From the NCBI GenBank assembly GCA_002327305.1, contig DCUZ01000090.1, positions 1-26,355 of the forward strand: 26,355 nucleotides of DNA, read 5' to 3'. Made by a program: the position numbers and the translations under genes. The notes under the pieces are model-generated. The model made no database searches. It saw nothing but the letters and a program-made list of their open reading frames with translations, and was not told where the DNA came from. Below are positions 8,707 to 16,272 of this stretch, one piece after another. Each line of letters begins with the position of its first letter. Position 1 is the first letter of the stretch. This stretch comes from Holophagales bacterium UBA2201 (GTDB lineage: Bacteria; Acidobacteriota; Thermoanaerobaculia; UBA2201).

Positions 8707-9921
8707 ATGAAACCGACCGTCGTCGCCATTGATCTGGGCTCCTGCTTCGTGAGGGTGGTGGTGGGGGTGATCGAGGACGAGGAGAAGGGGGTGGTCAACG
8801 TCATCGGCCGCTCCTACAGCAACCTCCACCAGGGCTCCACCCAGGCCGGCAACATCGTCAACATGGAAAAGATGCGCATGGCCCTGAAAAAGGCGGTGGA
8901 GGAGGCCGAATTGATGGCCGATGTGGAGGTGGAGCGGGCCTTCGTGGGGCTCTCGACCCCCGAGATGCGGGGGTTCGACGCCGAGGCCGACGTGGCCGTG
9001 CAGGGGAAGCGGCGGCAGGTCTCCCGAGAGGACATCGACAACGCCTTCAGCGCCGTGCGGGAGATCGGCATCCCGCAGGACCACAAGGTGCTCCACATCA
9101 TCCCCCAGCGGTACCTCATCGACCAGCAGGGGGAGTACGAGGACCCCAGCGGCGCCACGGGGGCCCGCCTCACCATCCAGGCCCACACCCTGGTGTGCCC
9201 GGCCGTGGCCGTCAACAACCACACCGCCATCTGCAACCACCTCGGCATCCGGGTGGCGCGCTTCATCTTCGAGCCCCTGGCGGCCGCGGAGGCGGTCCTG
9301 ACGCAGGACGAGCGGGAGCGCGGCGTCCTCCTCGTGGACCTGGGGCACGAGACCACGCAGGCCGTCCTCATCCGCAAGTCGAGCATCCTCCACACCTTCA
9401 TCCAGAAGTTCGGGGCCCGGCACGTCACCAGCGACCTGGTGGAGGTGGTGGGGATCGGCCAGCTGGAGGCCGACCGGGTGAAGCGGGAGATCCCCCTCGA
9501 TTACAAGGAGGAGGGGGACGAGATGGAGGAGGGGGTGGAACTGCACCAGGCCGTCACCGAGACCAAGAAACTGGTCCGCAAGAAGATGATCAGCGAGGTG
9601 ATGGGGGCCCGCATCGAGGAGCTCTTCACCGACATCCGCGAAGACCTCACCCGCCACCACCGCGAGGGGGCCTACCGCGGCGGGGTGGTCCTCACCGGGG
9701 GGGGCGCCCTCCTCAAAGGGGTGGCGGAAATGGGCCAGCGCTTCTTCCAGGCCCCGGTGCGGGTGGGGTACCCCGCCCTCATCGAGGGGATCGTGGAGGA
9801 GATCGCCCGTCCGGACTGGACCACGGCGGTCGGACTGGTCAAATTCGGCTTCAAATACTACCCGGAAGAGTGCCGCAAAAAACGCGGCTTGATTTCTAAG
9901 CTGTTTGGGAGTAAAAAATAA
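8707..9921 (+). CDS. ftsA: Cell division protein FtsA, with altered phosphate-binding motif
   Basis: Actin-fold protein that anchors FtsZ filaments to the membrane. It has 404 residues and a strong ribosome site (AAGGAGGG, ending three bases before the ATG). The order is phosphate-1 loop AIDLGSCFVRVVVG (residues 7-20), SHS2/1C domain containing HIIPQRYLIDQQ, FEPLAAAEAVLT, phosphate-2 region VDLGHETTQAVLI (210-222), adenosine motif VVLTGGGALLKGV (327-339), and a C-terminal basic amphipathic tail RKKRGLISKLFGSKK that should be the membrane-targeting sequence. The phosphate-2 motif is normally D-[IL]-G-G-G-T-T-D; here it is DLGHETTQ, which replaces two glycines and the final aspartate. Nucleotide handling may therefore be unusual. 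The rest of the protein looks intact. Confidence 0.93.
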   Translation: MKPTVVAIDLGSCFVRVVVGVIEDEEKGVVNVIGRSYSNLHQGSTQAGNIVNMEKMRMALKKAVEEAELMADVEVERAFVGLSTPEMRGFDAEADVAVQGKRRQVSREDIDNAFSAVREIGIPQDHKVLHIIPQRYLIDQQGEYEDPSGATGARLTIQAHTLVCPAVAVNNHTAICNHLGIRVARFIFEPLAAAEAVLTQDERERGVLLVDLGHETTQAVLIRKSSILHTFIQKFGARHVTSDLVEVVGIGQLEADRVKREIPLDYKEEGDEMEEGVELHQAVTETKKLVRKKMISEVMGARIEELFTDIREDLTRHHREGAYRGGVVLTGGGALLKGVAEMGQRFFQAPVRVGYPALIEGIVEEIARPDWTTAVGLVKFGFKYYPEECRKKRGLISKLFGSKK

Positions 9922-9940
9922 GAAGGTCAAGGAGGACCGT

Positions 9941-11164
9941 ATGATCTATTTCGATGAAACTCCGGCGTCGGCCGCGCAGAAGGAACTGGGCATCGGCATC
10001 ATGGAGGAGTTCGACGCCTCCGTGAAGCTGAAGGCCATCGGCGTCGGCGGCTGCGGGTCCAACAGCATCAACCGGATGATCCAGAAGGGGATCCGGGGGG
10101 TGGACTTCGTCGCCGTCAACACCGATTTCAAGGACCTGAGGAAGTCGCTCTCGCCCAAGAAGGTGCACCTCCTCGGCGCCACCATGCAGGGCATGGGGAC
10201 GGGGGGGGACCTGGAGCTGGCCCGCAAGGCCGCCCTGGACGCCTCCGACCAGATCATCGCCGAACTGGAGGGGACCAAGATGGTCTTCCTCACCGCCGGC
10301 ATGGGCGGGGGCACGGGATCGGGCGCCACCGGGGTCATCGCCTCCCTGTGCCGCCAGTTGGAGATCCTCACCGTCGCGGTGGTGATCCTCCCCTTCGCGT
10401 GGGAGCGCGACGAGCGCACCAAGCGGGCCGAGGAGGGCCTGCGCTCCCTGCGCGACAGCGTGGACGCCCTCATCGCCATCCCCAACGACAAATTGGCCGC
10501 CCTCGTGGACGACAAGACCTTCGCCCTCGAGGCCTTCGACATGGCCGACGACATCCTCATCCAGGCCGTCCAGGGGGTCTCCGAGATCCTCAACGGCACC
10601 GGGTACAAGAACATCGATTTCGCCGACATCCAGGCGGCGCTCAAGGGGAAGGGGAAGGCCATCATGGGGATGGGGACCGAGGCGGGCGAGGACGCGGCCA
10701 TCAAGGCGGCGCAGAAGGCCATCTCCAGCCCCCTGCTGGAGGAGACCTCCATCGCCGGCGCCTCCAATGTCCTCCTCTCCTTCACCGTCAACCCCAAGAC
10801 CTCGTTCAAGAACATCATGGCCACCGCGCAGAAGATCTCCGAGATGATCGGCTCTTCGCAGGAGGGGCCGAAGCGGGGCGAGGTGAACTTCGGCATCTAC
10901 TTCGACGAGAAACTGGACGCCGACGCGGTGCGCGTCATCGTCTTCGCCTCCGGCTTCGAACCGCCCAAGCCCGCCGCCGCGCGGGCGGCGGTCCAGCCCG
11001 CTACCTCGTTCGTCCCCCGGCCCGAGCCCCAGACGGTCTTCGAGCCGCGCCGCCCGGAGCGCATCCTCAACGCCCCGGCCCAGAAGCTGGACTTTCTCGG
11101 CATGGGGGGCGAGAGCCGCGAAGACAAAAACAAGGCCGCCTACTACCGGCTGAAGCACGATTAG
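9941..11164 (+). CDS. ftsZ: Cell division GTPase FtsZ, divergent form
   Basis: Tubulin-like GTPase that forms the division ring. The ATG at 9941 has AAGGAGGA upstream (9929-9936); the product has 407 residues. The N-terminal Rossmann part begins at KAIGVGGCGSNSINRM (31-46), the tubulin signature is GGGTGSG (122-128), PNDKL is at 181-185, and the synergy (T7) loop N224-x-D226-x-x-D229 is present, so GTP hydrolysis in the polymer should work. ISSPLLEETSIAGA is typical. Departures: GMGTGGDLELARKA where GxGAGGNPExGRxA is usual, TGSGATGVIA in place of TGTGAAPVIA, and a C-terminus (residues 340-407) with a short proline-rich linker and a last stretch KLDFLGMGG...AAYYRLKHD instead of the common DIPxFLR-type peptide that binds FtsA and ZipA. 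It is the last gene of the dcw operon. Confidence 0.95.
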   Translation: MIYFDETPASAAQKELGIGIMEEFDASVKLKAIGVGGCGSNSINRMIQKGIRGVDFVAVNTDFKDLRKSLSPKKVHLLGATMQGMGTGGDLELARKAALDASDQIIAELEGTKMVFLTAGMGGGTGSGATGVIASLCRQLEILTVAVVILPFAWERDERTKRAEEGLRSLRDSVDALIAIPNDKLAALVDDKTFALEAFDMADDILIQAVQGVSEILNGTGYKNIDFADIQAALKGKGKAIMGMGTEAGEDAAIKAAQKAISSPLLEETSIAGASNVLLSFTVNPKTSFKNIMATAQKISEMIGSSQEGPKRGEVNFGIYFDEKLDADAVRVIVFASGFEPPKPAAARAAVQPATSFVPRPEPQTVFEPRRPERILNAPAQKLDFLGMGGESREDKNKAAYYRLKHD

Positions 11165-11203
11165 ATCGTCTGGGGACTGGCTGGTGGGATGGTAGGGTGG
11201 GTT

Positions 11204-11248
11204 GCCTGTCCCCCGGCCCGGCATAGCCGGCAGGGCTGCCTGTCCCCC
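11204..11248 (+). repeat. Short direct repeat around a small palindrome downstream of ftsZ
   Basis: GCCTGTCCCCC occurs twice (11204-11214 and 11238-11248), separated by a GC-rich stretch containing CCGGC and GCCGG arms. It sits between ftsZ and the downstream hairpins. The composition resembles the small intergenic repeats at 16300-20560, but no exact match was found. Confidence 0.5.
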
Positions 11249-11256
11249 AACCCTAA

Positions 11257-11306
11257 GACCGCCCTCGGATCCTCCTCCTTGACCGGGAACCTTTCCGAGG
11301 GCGGTC
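11257..11306. other. Perfect 13-bp inverted repeat downstream of ftsZ
   Basis: GACCGCCCTCGGA (11257-11269) pairs perfectly with TCCGAGGGCGGTC (11294-11306) around a 24-base loop. There is no T-run on either side. It lies between two convergent genes and may stabilise the 3' end or slow transcription from either side. A true intrinsic terminator follows at 11323. Confidence 0.6.
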
Positions 11307-11322
11307 CGCTTCCCTCCTTGAT

Positions 11323-11350
11323 GCGGGCGGCCCGTGCCGCCCGCGTTTTT
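11323..11350 (+). terminator. Rho-independent terminator of the dcw/ftsZ operon
   Basis: GCGGGCGGC (11323-11331), loop CCGT, then GCCGCCCGC (11336-11344), a perfect 9-bp GC stem followed by GTTTTTAT (11345-11352). It lies about 160 bases after the ftsZ stop. The T-run is on the + strand, so it serves ftsZ rather than the convergent gene ending at 11385. Confidence 0.85.
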
Positions 11351-11384
11351 ATCGATTGCGGGCCCGGCGTATCTCCGGCATTGC

Positions 11385-12074
11385 TCAGTTGAGATTGATC
11401 CCCACGATCATCCTCGCCCGGTTGTCCTCGGCGCCGCCGTTGAGGCCCCAGGCGTAGTTAAGGGCGATCCAGAAGTCGTGCCCGCCGAAGGCCAGGCTGG
11501 GGCCGGCGTAGAAGGCCTCCTCGTCCTCCTCGAAGACGGCGAACGCCTCGGCCCCCGCACGGAGATTCCGCCCGAGCGGGAGGCTGGCGCCCGCCTGGAC
11601 GGCCTGCTCCCATTCGTTGGACGGGGAGAAGGCGTACTCGGCCGTGTAGTTGAGGGCCCAGTTGATGCCGCCGTGGTCGCGCCCGAAGATCAGCTTGGCC
11701 TCGGCGGCATCGCGGTTGCGGTTGCCTTGGTATTCCAGGTAGAGGACGCCGCCGAGGGCCCGGTTCAGGAATTTCCAGCGGGTGCGCGCCTTCCATCCCG
11801 TGTAGCGGAACGAGCCGCCGCGGTCTTCAAAGACCTGGTAGAGCCCCACGTCCCACCCCTTCCCCAGGCCGTACTCCAGCTCGAACTGGTGCTGCCACCG
11901 GTCGAGGGAGGCGTCGTCCCGGTCGGGGACGCGCTGGGTAAGGTAGTACTCCATCTCCAGTTCGTCCTCGGCCTCGACGACGGGCTGGTAGGTCCAGACA
12001 TAGAACCGCTGGTCGGCGGCCGCCAGGGCTGGGAGGAGCAGGGCGGACAACAGCAATGCGCGGAATGCGTTCAT
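11385..12074 (-). CDS. Predicted outer-membrane beta-barrel protein, function unknown
   Basis: The 229-residue product starts with a clear signal peptide, MNAFRALLLSALLLPALAAA-DQ, with cleavage likely after LAAA. The mature part alternates hydrophobic and polar residues with many aromatics and repeated short turns (FYVWTYQPV, HQFELEYGLGKGWDVGLYQVF, TRWKFLNRALGGVLYLEYQGN, FWIALNYAWGLNG, ARMIVGINLN). This is the pattern of antiparallel strands of an outer-membrane barrel and resembles uncharacterised bacterial barrel proteins whose genes are often called DUF6662-like; I am not certain of that family. The last residue is Asn rather than the usual aromatic. The start at 12074 is chosen for the signal peptide and for AAGGAG (complement of 12080-12085). 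It is monocistronic with its own promoter. Confidence 0.8.
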   Translation of the reverse strand: MNAFRALLLSALLLPALAAADQRFYVWTYQPVVEAEDELEMEYYLTQRVPDRDDASLDRWQHQFELEYGLGKGWDVGLYQVFEDRGGSFRYTGWKARTRWKFLNRALGGVLYLEYQGNRNRDAAEAKLIFGRDHGGINWALNYTAEYAFSPSNEWEQAVQAGASLPLGRNLRAGAEAFAVFEEDEEAFYAGPSLAFGGHDFWIALNYAWGLNGGAEDNRARMIVGINLN

Positions 12075-12108
12075 GGGAACTCCTTGGCGTAAATTAGAAC
12101 TGCCAAAC

Positions 12109-12135
12109 ATTATAATAAGGATAGAATTCTGTCAA
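12109..12135 (-). promoter_or_regulatory. Sigma-70-type promoter of the outer-membrane protein gene
   Basis: Read on the minus strand, TTGACA (12135-12130) and TATAAT (12114-12109) are both perfect consensus hexamers, 15 bp apart, which is two shorter than ideal. The start of transcription would be near 12102, leaving a leader of about 28 bases that includes the AAGGAG site. This is the best-looking promoter in the window. Confidence 0.75.
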
Positions 12136-12158
12136 GTTCCCCTGCATTCGCCCTCCGG

Positions 12159-12188
12159 TTGCGGCGGGGCTGCGATATGGACTACAAT
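12159..12188 (+). promoter_or_regulatory. Promoter of the receiver-domain gene, probably giving a leaderless mRNA
   Basis: TTGCGG (12159-12164) and TACAAT (12183-12188) are 18 bp apart. Transcription should begin near 12195, and the ATG of the receiver gene is at 12196. No Shine-Dalgarno sequence precedes that ATG. The divergent barrel-protein promoter ends only about 24 bp away. Confidence 0.55.
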
Positions 12189-12195
12189 ATATGAT

Positions 12196-12552
12196 ATGAA
12201 GCGTCTGTTGATCGTCGAAGACGAAGCCATCCAGGGCAAGGCCCTGCAGGAGGAATTGCAGGAGGAGGGGTACGAGACGGACCTGGTCTCCTCGGGCACC
12301 GATGCGGTGAAGAAGGTGCAGGAGAAGGAGTACGACTGCATCATCCTGGACATCTACCTGCCGGGGATGGACGGGCTGGAGACCATGGGCCGCATCCTCA
12401 GCCGGGACCGGCAGATCCCCATCATCCTCTACTCCGCCTACTCCTCCTACCGGGACAATTTCCTCTCGTGGGCGGCGGACGCCTACCTGATCAAGTCCTC
12501 CGACACCAAGGAACTGAAGGCCACCATCGAGCGCCTCACGGCCGCGAAATAA
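12196..12552 (+). CDS. Single-domain response regulator (receiver only)
   Basis: The 118-residue protein is one CheY-like receiver domain with no output domain. The start at 12196 gives MKRLLIVEDEA, with the acidic pair E8/D9 in the usual position. The phosphoacceptor is D52 in IILDIYLPGMDG, the conserved hydroxyl is S80 in ILYSAY and the conserved lysine is K100 in YLIKSSD. All catalytic receiver residues are therefore present, so it should be phosphorylated. The cognate kinase may be the soluble histidine kinase encoded 2 kb away on the opposite strand, but no direct evidence shows this. Output would have to be by protein-protein contact. A second gene (DUF1847) follows 62 bases downstream with its own ribosome site and may be cotranscribed. 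Confidence 0.92.
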   Translation: MKRLLIVEDEAIQGKALQEELQEEGYETDLVSSGTDAVKKVQEKEYDCIILDIYLPGMDGLETMGRILSRDRQIPIILYSAYSSYRDNFLSWAADAYLIKSSDTKELKATIERLTAAK

Positions 12553-12614
12553 CCGGGACGGAAGGCGCGGCCCGAGAGGCCCCGCCGCGGGGCCGGCCGG
12601 AAAGGAGCATCCCC

Positions 12615-13325
12615 ATGAAGAGAAAACCGTCGTCCCGCCCCCGGCTGCCGGATTGCGCCGCCTGCGGGCACGAGCCCGGCGAACGGCTCTGCGTGACCCA
12701 AGACGGCAAGGCCGCCAAGGGCTGCCCCACGGTGGGGTTCGAGGATCTGCTCGCCGAGGCCAACGGCGAGTATGCCAAGCCGGAGGTGAGGGAGTTCGCC
12801 CGCCAGGCCTCCATCCAGGAGGGGGCCGGCTACGCCAACCGGCATCAGCGCCCCTACATTCCACAGCCCTCCAAAACGCGCATCGTGGAGATCTGCGAAT
12901 TCGCCCGCCGCATGGGGTATCGCCGCCTGGGGCTGGCCTTCTGCACCGGGCTGTCCCGGGAGGCCGCCCTGGTGGAGGAGATCTTCCGGGCCCGCGGGTT
13001 CGAGGTGGTCTCCGTGGTCTGCAAGGCGGGGCGGACCCCCAAGGGATCGGTCCTGGGACTGGCCGACCGGGAGAAGATCCGCCGGGGCACGGAGGAGTCC
13101 ATGTGCAATTCCATCTTCCAGGCCCGCCTCCTCAACGCGGCCGGGGTGGAGTTCAACGTCCTCCTGGGGCTGTGCGTGGGACACGACAGCCTTTTCTTCC
13201 GCTACGCCCGGGCCCCGGTCACGGTGCTGGCGGTCAAGGACCGCGTCACGGGCCACAACCCGCTGGCGGCGGTCTATCTGAGCCACAGTTATTACCGGAA
13301 GGTGCGCCACCCGGAACTGGAATAG
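12615..13325 (+). CDS. DUF1847 family cysteine-rich, probable metal-binding protein
   Basis: The 236-residue product matches the pattern of the DUF1847 family, which is common in anaerobic bacteria and methanogens and has no settled function. The start at 12615 is preceded by AAAGGAG (12601-12607). The N-terminus carries a likely metal site: C14-x-x-C17, C26 and C37 (in GCPTVG). Conserved blocks follow: RRLGLAFCTGLSREA, EVVSVVCKAG, MCNSIFQARLLN and LGLCVGHDSLFFRYARAPVT, with further cysteines that could take part in metal or thiol chemistry. No signal peptide or membrane segment is present, so it should be cytoplasmic. It ends 19 bases from the convergent glgC stop, with no terminator in between. 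Confidence 0.82.
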   Translation: MKRKPSSRPRLPDCAACGHEPGERLCVTQDGKAAKGCPTVGFEDLLAEANGEYAKPEVREFARQASIQEGAGYANRHQRPYIPQPSKTRIVEICEFARRMGYRRLGLAFCTGLSREAALVEEIFRARGFEVVSVVCKAGRTPKGSVLGLADREKIRRGTEESMCNSIFQARLLNAAGVEFNVLLGLCVGHDSLFFRYARAPVTVLAVKDRVTGHNPLAAVYLSHSYYRKVRHPELE

Positions 13326-13344
13326 CGGGCCGGCGCCGTGCGGT

Positions 13345-14553
13345 TCAGCGCATCACGACCGAAAGGTTGAGCATCCGCGGGATCACGACGATCCCGCCCC
13401 CCGTCACCGTCTGATGCAGGGCCTCGGGCATCTCCGCCGCGTCCAGGACCGCGCCGGGGGGGACGATGCAGAACTTGTCCATGATCACCTTCTTCAGCCG
13501 GGCCCCCACCCCGATGGAGCATCCCTCAAAGATGATCGAGTTTTCCACCACCGCCCCGTCCTCCACCGTCACGGCGGGGCCCAGGATGGAGGAGCGCACG
13601 ATGGCCGACCCGATCCGGCATCCCGGGGAGAGGAGGCAGGCGTCCACCTCGGCGCCCGCGAGCCGGGCGGGCGGGAGGGGGGGGTGATAGGTGTGGATCA
13701 GCCAGTCCGGGTGGTGGAGGGGGAAGGGCGGGGCGGGGCCGAGGAGTTCCATGTGGGTCTCGTAATAGGCGTCCAGCGTGCCGATGTCGCGCCAGAAATC
13801 GCTGCCGTCGGGGCACCCCTCGGGAAAGGGGAAGCCGAAAACCCGCTTGCCCTCCACGAGGGCGGGGAAGATGTTCTTGCCGAAATCGTGGCTTGACGCG
13901 GGGTCGCGGGCGTCCCGGGCCACCGCCTCCGCCAGGATCGGCGTGGAGAAGAGGTACACCCCCATGTTGGCCAGGCACCAGCCCGGCTTGCCCGGGATCT
14001 CGGGCGCGTCGGGGCGCTTTTCGTGGAAGGCGCGCACCCGCCACCCGGCGTCCACCTCCACCACGCCGAACCGGAACGCCTCCGCCTTGGGGACGGGAAG
14101 GCAGGCGAGGGTGGCGTCGGAACCGGTCTGGCGGTGGAAGGTGCGGAACTTTCCGTAGTCCATCCGGTAGATGTGGTCCCCCGAGAGGATGAGGACCTCC
14201 GCCGGCCGCTCCCGTTCCAAAACGTAAAGATTGTGGAAGATGGCGTCGGCGGTCCCCTTGTACCACTCGGCCGCCGAGCGCATCTGCGGCGGCAGGGAGA
14301 TGAGGAAATCGCCCAGGGGCCCGGGGAAGAAGTTCCACCCCAGGCGCAGGTGGCGCTCGAGGGACTCGGAGCGGTACTGGCTCAGGAGGAAGATGCGCCA
14401 GATGCCGCTGTTGATGCAGTTGGAGAGGGTGAAGTCGATGATGCGGTAGAGCCCCGCGAACGGAACGGCGGGCTTGGCGCGGTGGAGGGTGAGGGGGAAG
14501 AGGCGCTCCCCCACCCCCCCCGCCAGGACGAAGGTGACGAGGTCATGGTTCAT
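13345..14553 (-). CDS. glgC: Glucose-1-phosphate adenylyltransferase (ADP-glucose pyrophosphorylase)
   Basis: Makes ADP-glucose from glucose-1-phosphate and ATP, the committing step of bacterial glycogen synthesis. The 402-residue product has the nucleotidyltransferase domain with LAGGVGERLFPLT, RAKPAVPFAGLYRIIDF, LSNCINSGI, WYKGTADAIFHNL, ILSGDHIYRMDYGKF, FGVVEVDAGWRVRAFHEKR, LANMGVYLF, SSHDFGKNIFPAL and FWRDIGTLDAYYE. A left-handed beta-helix with hexapeptide-like repeats fills the last 110 residues (VRSSILGPAVTVEDGAVVENS). The GGVGERL loop replaces the more common GGRGSRL, so effector response may differ. The ATG at 14553 overlaps the end of the histidine kinase by 11 bases, so the two are coupled. 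glgA, glgB and glgP are not in the window. Confidence 0.9.
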   Translation of the reverse strand: MNHDLVTFVLAGGVGERLFPLTLHRAKPAVPFAGLYRIIDFTLSNCINSGIWRIFLLSQYRSESLERHLRLGWNFFPGPLGDFLISLPPQMRSAAEWYKGTADAIFHNLYVLERERPAEVLILSGDHIYRMDYGKFRTFHRQTGSDATLACLPVPKAEAFRFGVVEVDAGWRVRAFHEKRPDAPEIPGKPGWCLANMGVYLFSTPILAEAVARDARDPASSHDFGKNIFPALVEGKRVFGFPFPEGCPDGSDFWRDIGTLDAYYETHMELLGPAPPFPLHHPDWLIHTYHPPLPPARLAGAEVDACLLSPGCRIGSAIVRSSILGPAVTVEDGAVVENSIIFEGCSIGVGARLKKVIMDKFCIVPPGAVLDAAEMPEALHQTVTGGGIVVIPRMLNLSVVMR

Positions 14554-16255
14554 GGCGCGTCTCCGCTCCGGCCCTCAGTTCCACGTGGAAGGTGGTCCCC
14601 TTTCCGGGGGTTGAGTCCACGGTGATATGGCCCCCGTGGTCTTGGATGATGCGGGCGGCGATGGCCAGCCCGAGGCCCGTCCCCACCGAGGAGGTGGTGA
14701 AGAAGGGGGTGAAGATGCGGTCCTGCATCCCCTCGGGGATGCCCGGGCCGTTGTCGGTGACGGAGACGCGCACCCAGCCCGGATCGGGGGAGACGGCCTC
14801 CACGGCCACCTTCCCCCCGTGGGGAAGGATGTTCATGGCGTTTCGGAGGAGGTTGAGGAAGACGTGCCGCAGCTGGTCGGGGTCGGCCAGGGCGTGGGGG
14901 AGGGGCTCCTGCACATAGGTGGAGACATGGATGCCGCGGCGCAGGAACTCGTCCTCCATGAGGATGAGGATGGAACGGAGCACCTCGGGGATCCGGACGG
15001 GGACGGGCTTGGGGTGGGGCTGGGCGGAGAAGTCGAGGAGGTCGTTGAGCAGGCGCTCCAGGCGGTGCACCTCCTGCTCCATCTCCTCCACCCGCTCCCC
15101 CTCCTCCGGGGAGAGCCCCTTGAGGCGACGGAGGCGGCGGGCCAGCATTCCGATGGAGACGAGGGGGTTGCGGATCTCGTGGGCGATCTGCGCCGAGAGC
15201 TGGCCGATGGTGGAGAGGCGTTCGGCCAGCATCAGTTTCTCCTGGCTCTCCTTGAGGTCCCTCAGGGCGCTTTCCAGGGCGGAGGACTTCTCCTTGAGGT
15301 TCTCGAACATCATCGAGTTGACGAGGGCGGTGGTGGCCTCGGCGGCGAAGACCGCCAGCGATTTGACCCGATTCTCGTCGATGACCGCGTGGGAAAAGGT
15401 GTTGTCCGCCACCAGCACCCCCAGATGCCCGAGCGCCGAGGCCAGGGGGATGAGGACGCACCGCCGGGACCCGAGGGCATCCAATCCCCCGAACGTGAGG
15501 TCGGGGGGGAGGGTGTCGGTGGTGAGGTTGACGATGATCCCCTGCAGGTAGGCCCACACCAGCGCGTCGCGCCGATGGGCCAGCGGGACCGTCACCCCCC
15601 GCGCCAGGCGGGCGATGGGGGCCTGGGCGAACTCCTCCTTGCGGAACTTCCGCAACAGGTCCATGAGGGAGAAATTGCCGTGCTGGATCTCCCCCCAGAT
15701 GCGGGCCGCCTCCTCCGCGTCGGCGGGCCCCACGGCGTAGGTCCCCTTGAGGGCGTCCTCGGTGTCGTTGAGGAGGAGGATGAAGGCGCGGTGGAATCCC
15801 AGCCCCGTGTGGGCGGTGACCACCGTGAGGATGGTATGGAGCACCTCGTCGATGGAGAGGGTGCGGTGGACGAGCGACGAGATGTACTGCAGGGCCTCCA
15901 ACTCCTCCGCCTGGTGGAAGCGGTCGGCCTGCCGGCTGCAAAAAAGGAAGGCGTGGCCCTCGTCGAGGCGCACCGCCCGCACGTGGAGGGGGGCCTGGCC
16001 GTCGTGGACATGGAGCGCCTCCGCCTCCGCCAGCCCCTCCCGCACCTGCCCCACCGGGCAGTCCGCGAGGGCGCACGGCAGATCGAGATTGGCGAAGATC
16101 TTGTGGCAGGGGGTGCCGACCAGTTCTTCCCGGGGCCGCCCCGTCAGCTCCTCCAGGGCCCGGTTGGCGTCGAGGATGAGATGGGTCTTCACCTCCACGA
16201 GGGCGACCCCCTCGCGGACATGGTCCACCATGGCGTGGGCGTAATCACGGATCAT
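14543..16255 (-). CDS. Soluble sensor histidine kinase (PAS-GAF-HisKA-HATPase)
   Basis: The 570-residue protein has no membrane segment and should sense a cytoplasmic signal. Domains: a PAS domain (about 5-112) with an unusual cysteine-rich piece TPCHKIFANLDLPCALADC; a GAF-like domain (about 125-310) starting SLVHRTLSIDEVLHTIL; a coiled coil (about 318-348); HisKA with phosphoacceptor H359 in AQIAHEIRNPL; and HATPase_c with N472 in NLLRNAMN, DNGPGIP (501-507), FTPFFTT and GTGLGL (525-530). The three PAS cysteines (C50, C61, C66) could hold a cofactor or a redox switch; this is inference. No DNA-binding or receiver domain is present. glgC overlaps its end. The receiver protein at 12196 is the nearest candidate partner. 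Confidence 0.93.
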   Translation of the reverse strand: MIRDYAHAMVDHVREGVALVEVKTHLILDANRALEELTGRPREELVGTPCHKIFANLDLPCALADCPVGQVREGLAEAEALHVHDGQAPLHVRAVRLDEGHAFLFCSRQADRFHQAEELEALQYISSLVHRTLSIDEVLHTILTVVTAHTGLGFHRAFILLLNDTEDALKGTYAVGPADAEEAARIWGEIQHGNFSLMDLLRKFRKEEFAQAPIARLARGVTVPLAHRRDALVWAYLQGIIVNLTTDTLPPDLTFGGLDALGSRRCVLIPLASALGHLGVLVADNTFSHAVIDENRVKSLAVFAAEATTALVNSMMFENLKEKSSALESALRDLKESQEKLMLAERLSTIGQLSAQIAHEIRNPLVSIGMLARRLRRLKGLSPEEGERVEEMEQEVHRLERLLNDLLDFSAQPHPKPVPVRIPEVLRSILILMEDEFLRRGIHVSTYVQEPLPHALADPDQLRHVFLNLLRNAMNILPHGGKVAVEAVSPDPGWVRVSVTDNGPGIPEGMQDRIFTPFFTTSSVGTGLGLAIAARIIQDHGGHITVDSTPGKGTTFHVELRAGAETRHEP

Positions 16256-16263
16256 CCGCCCCT

Positions 16264-16272
16264 ATTATCGCA
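16264..16272 (-). promoter_or_regulatory. Extended -10 promoter of the kinase-glgC operon
   Basis: On the minus strand TGCGATAAT forms an extended -10 element (TGn plus GATAAT, 16269-16264). No good -35 is seen at the right distance. Transcription would start about 16257, one or two bases before the ATG at 16255, again suggesting a leaderless transcript. If the start is farther upstream, AGGGG just before the ATG could act as a weak ribosome site. The -10 box is part of the repeat element described at 16265. Confidence 0.4.
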
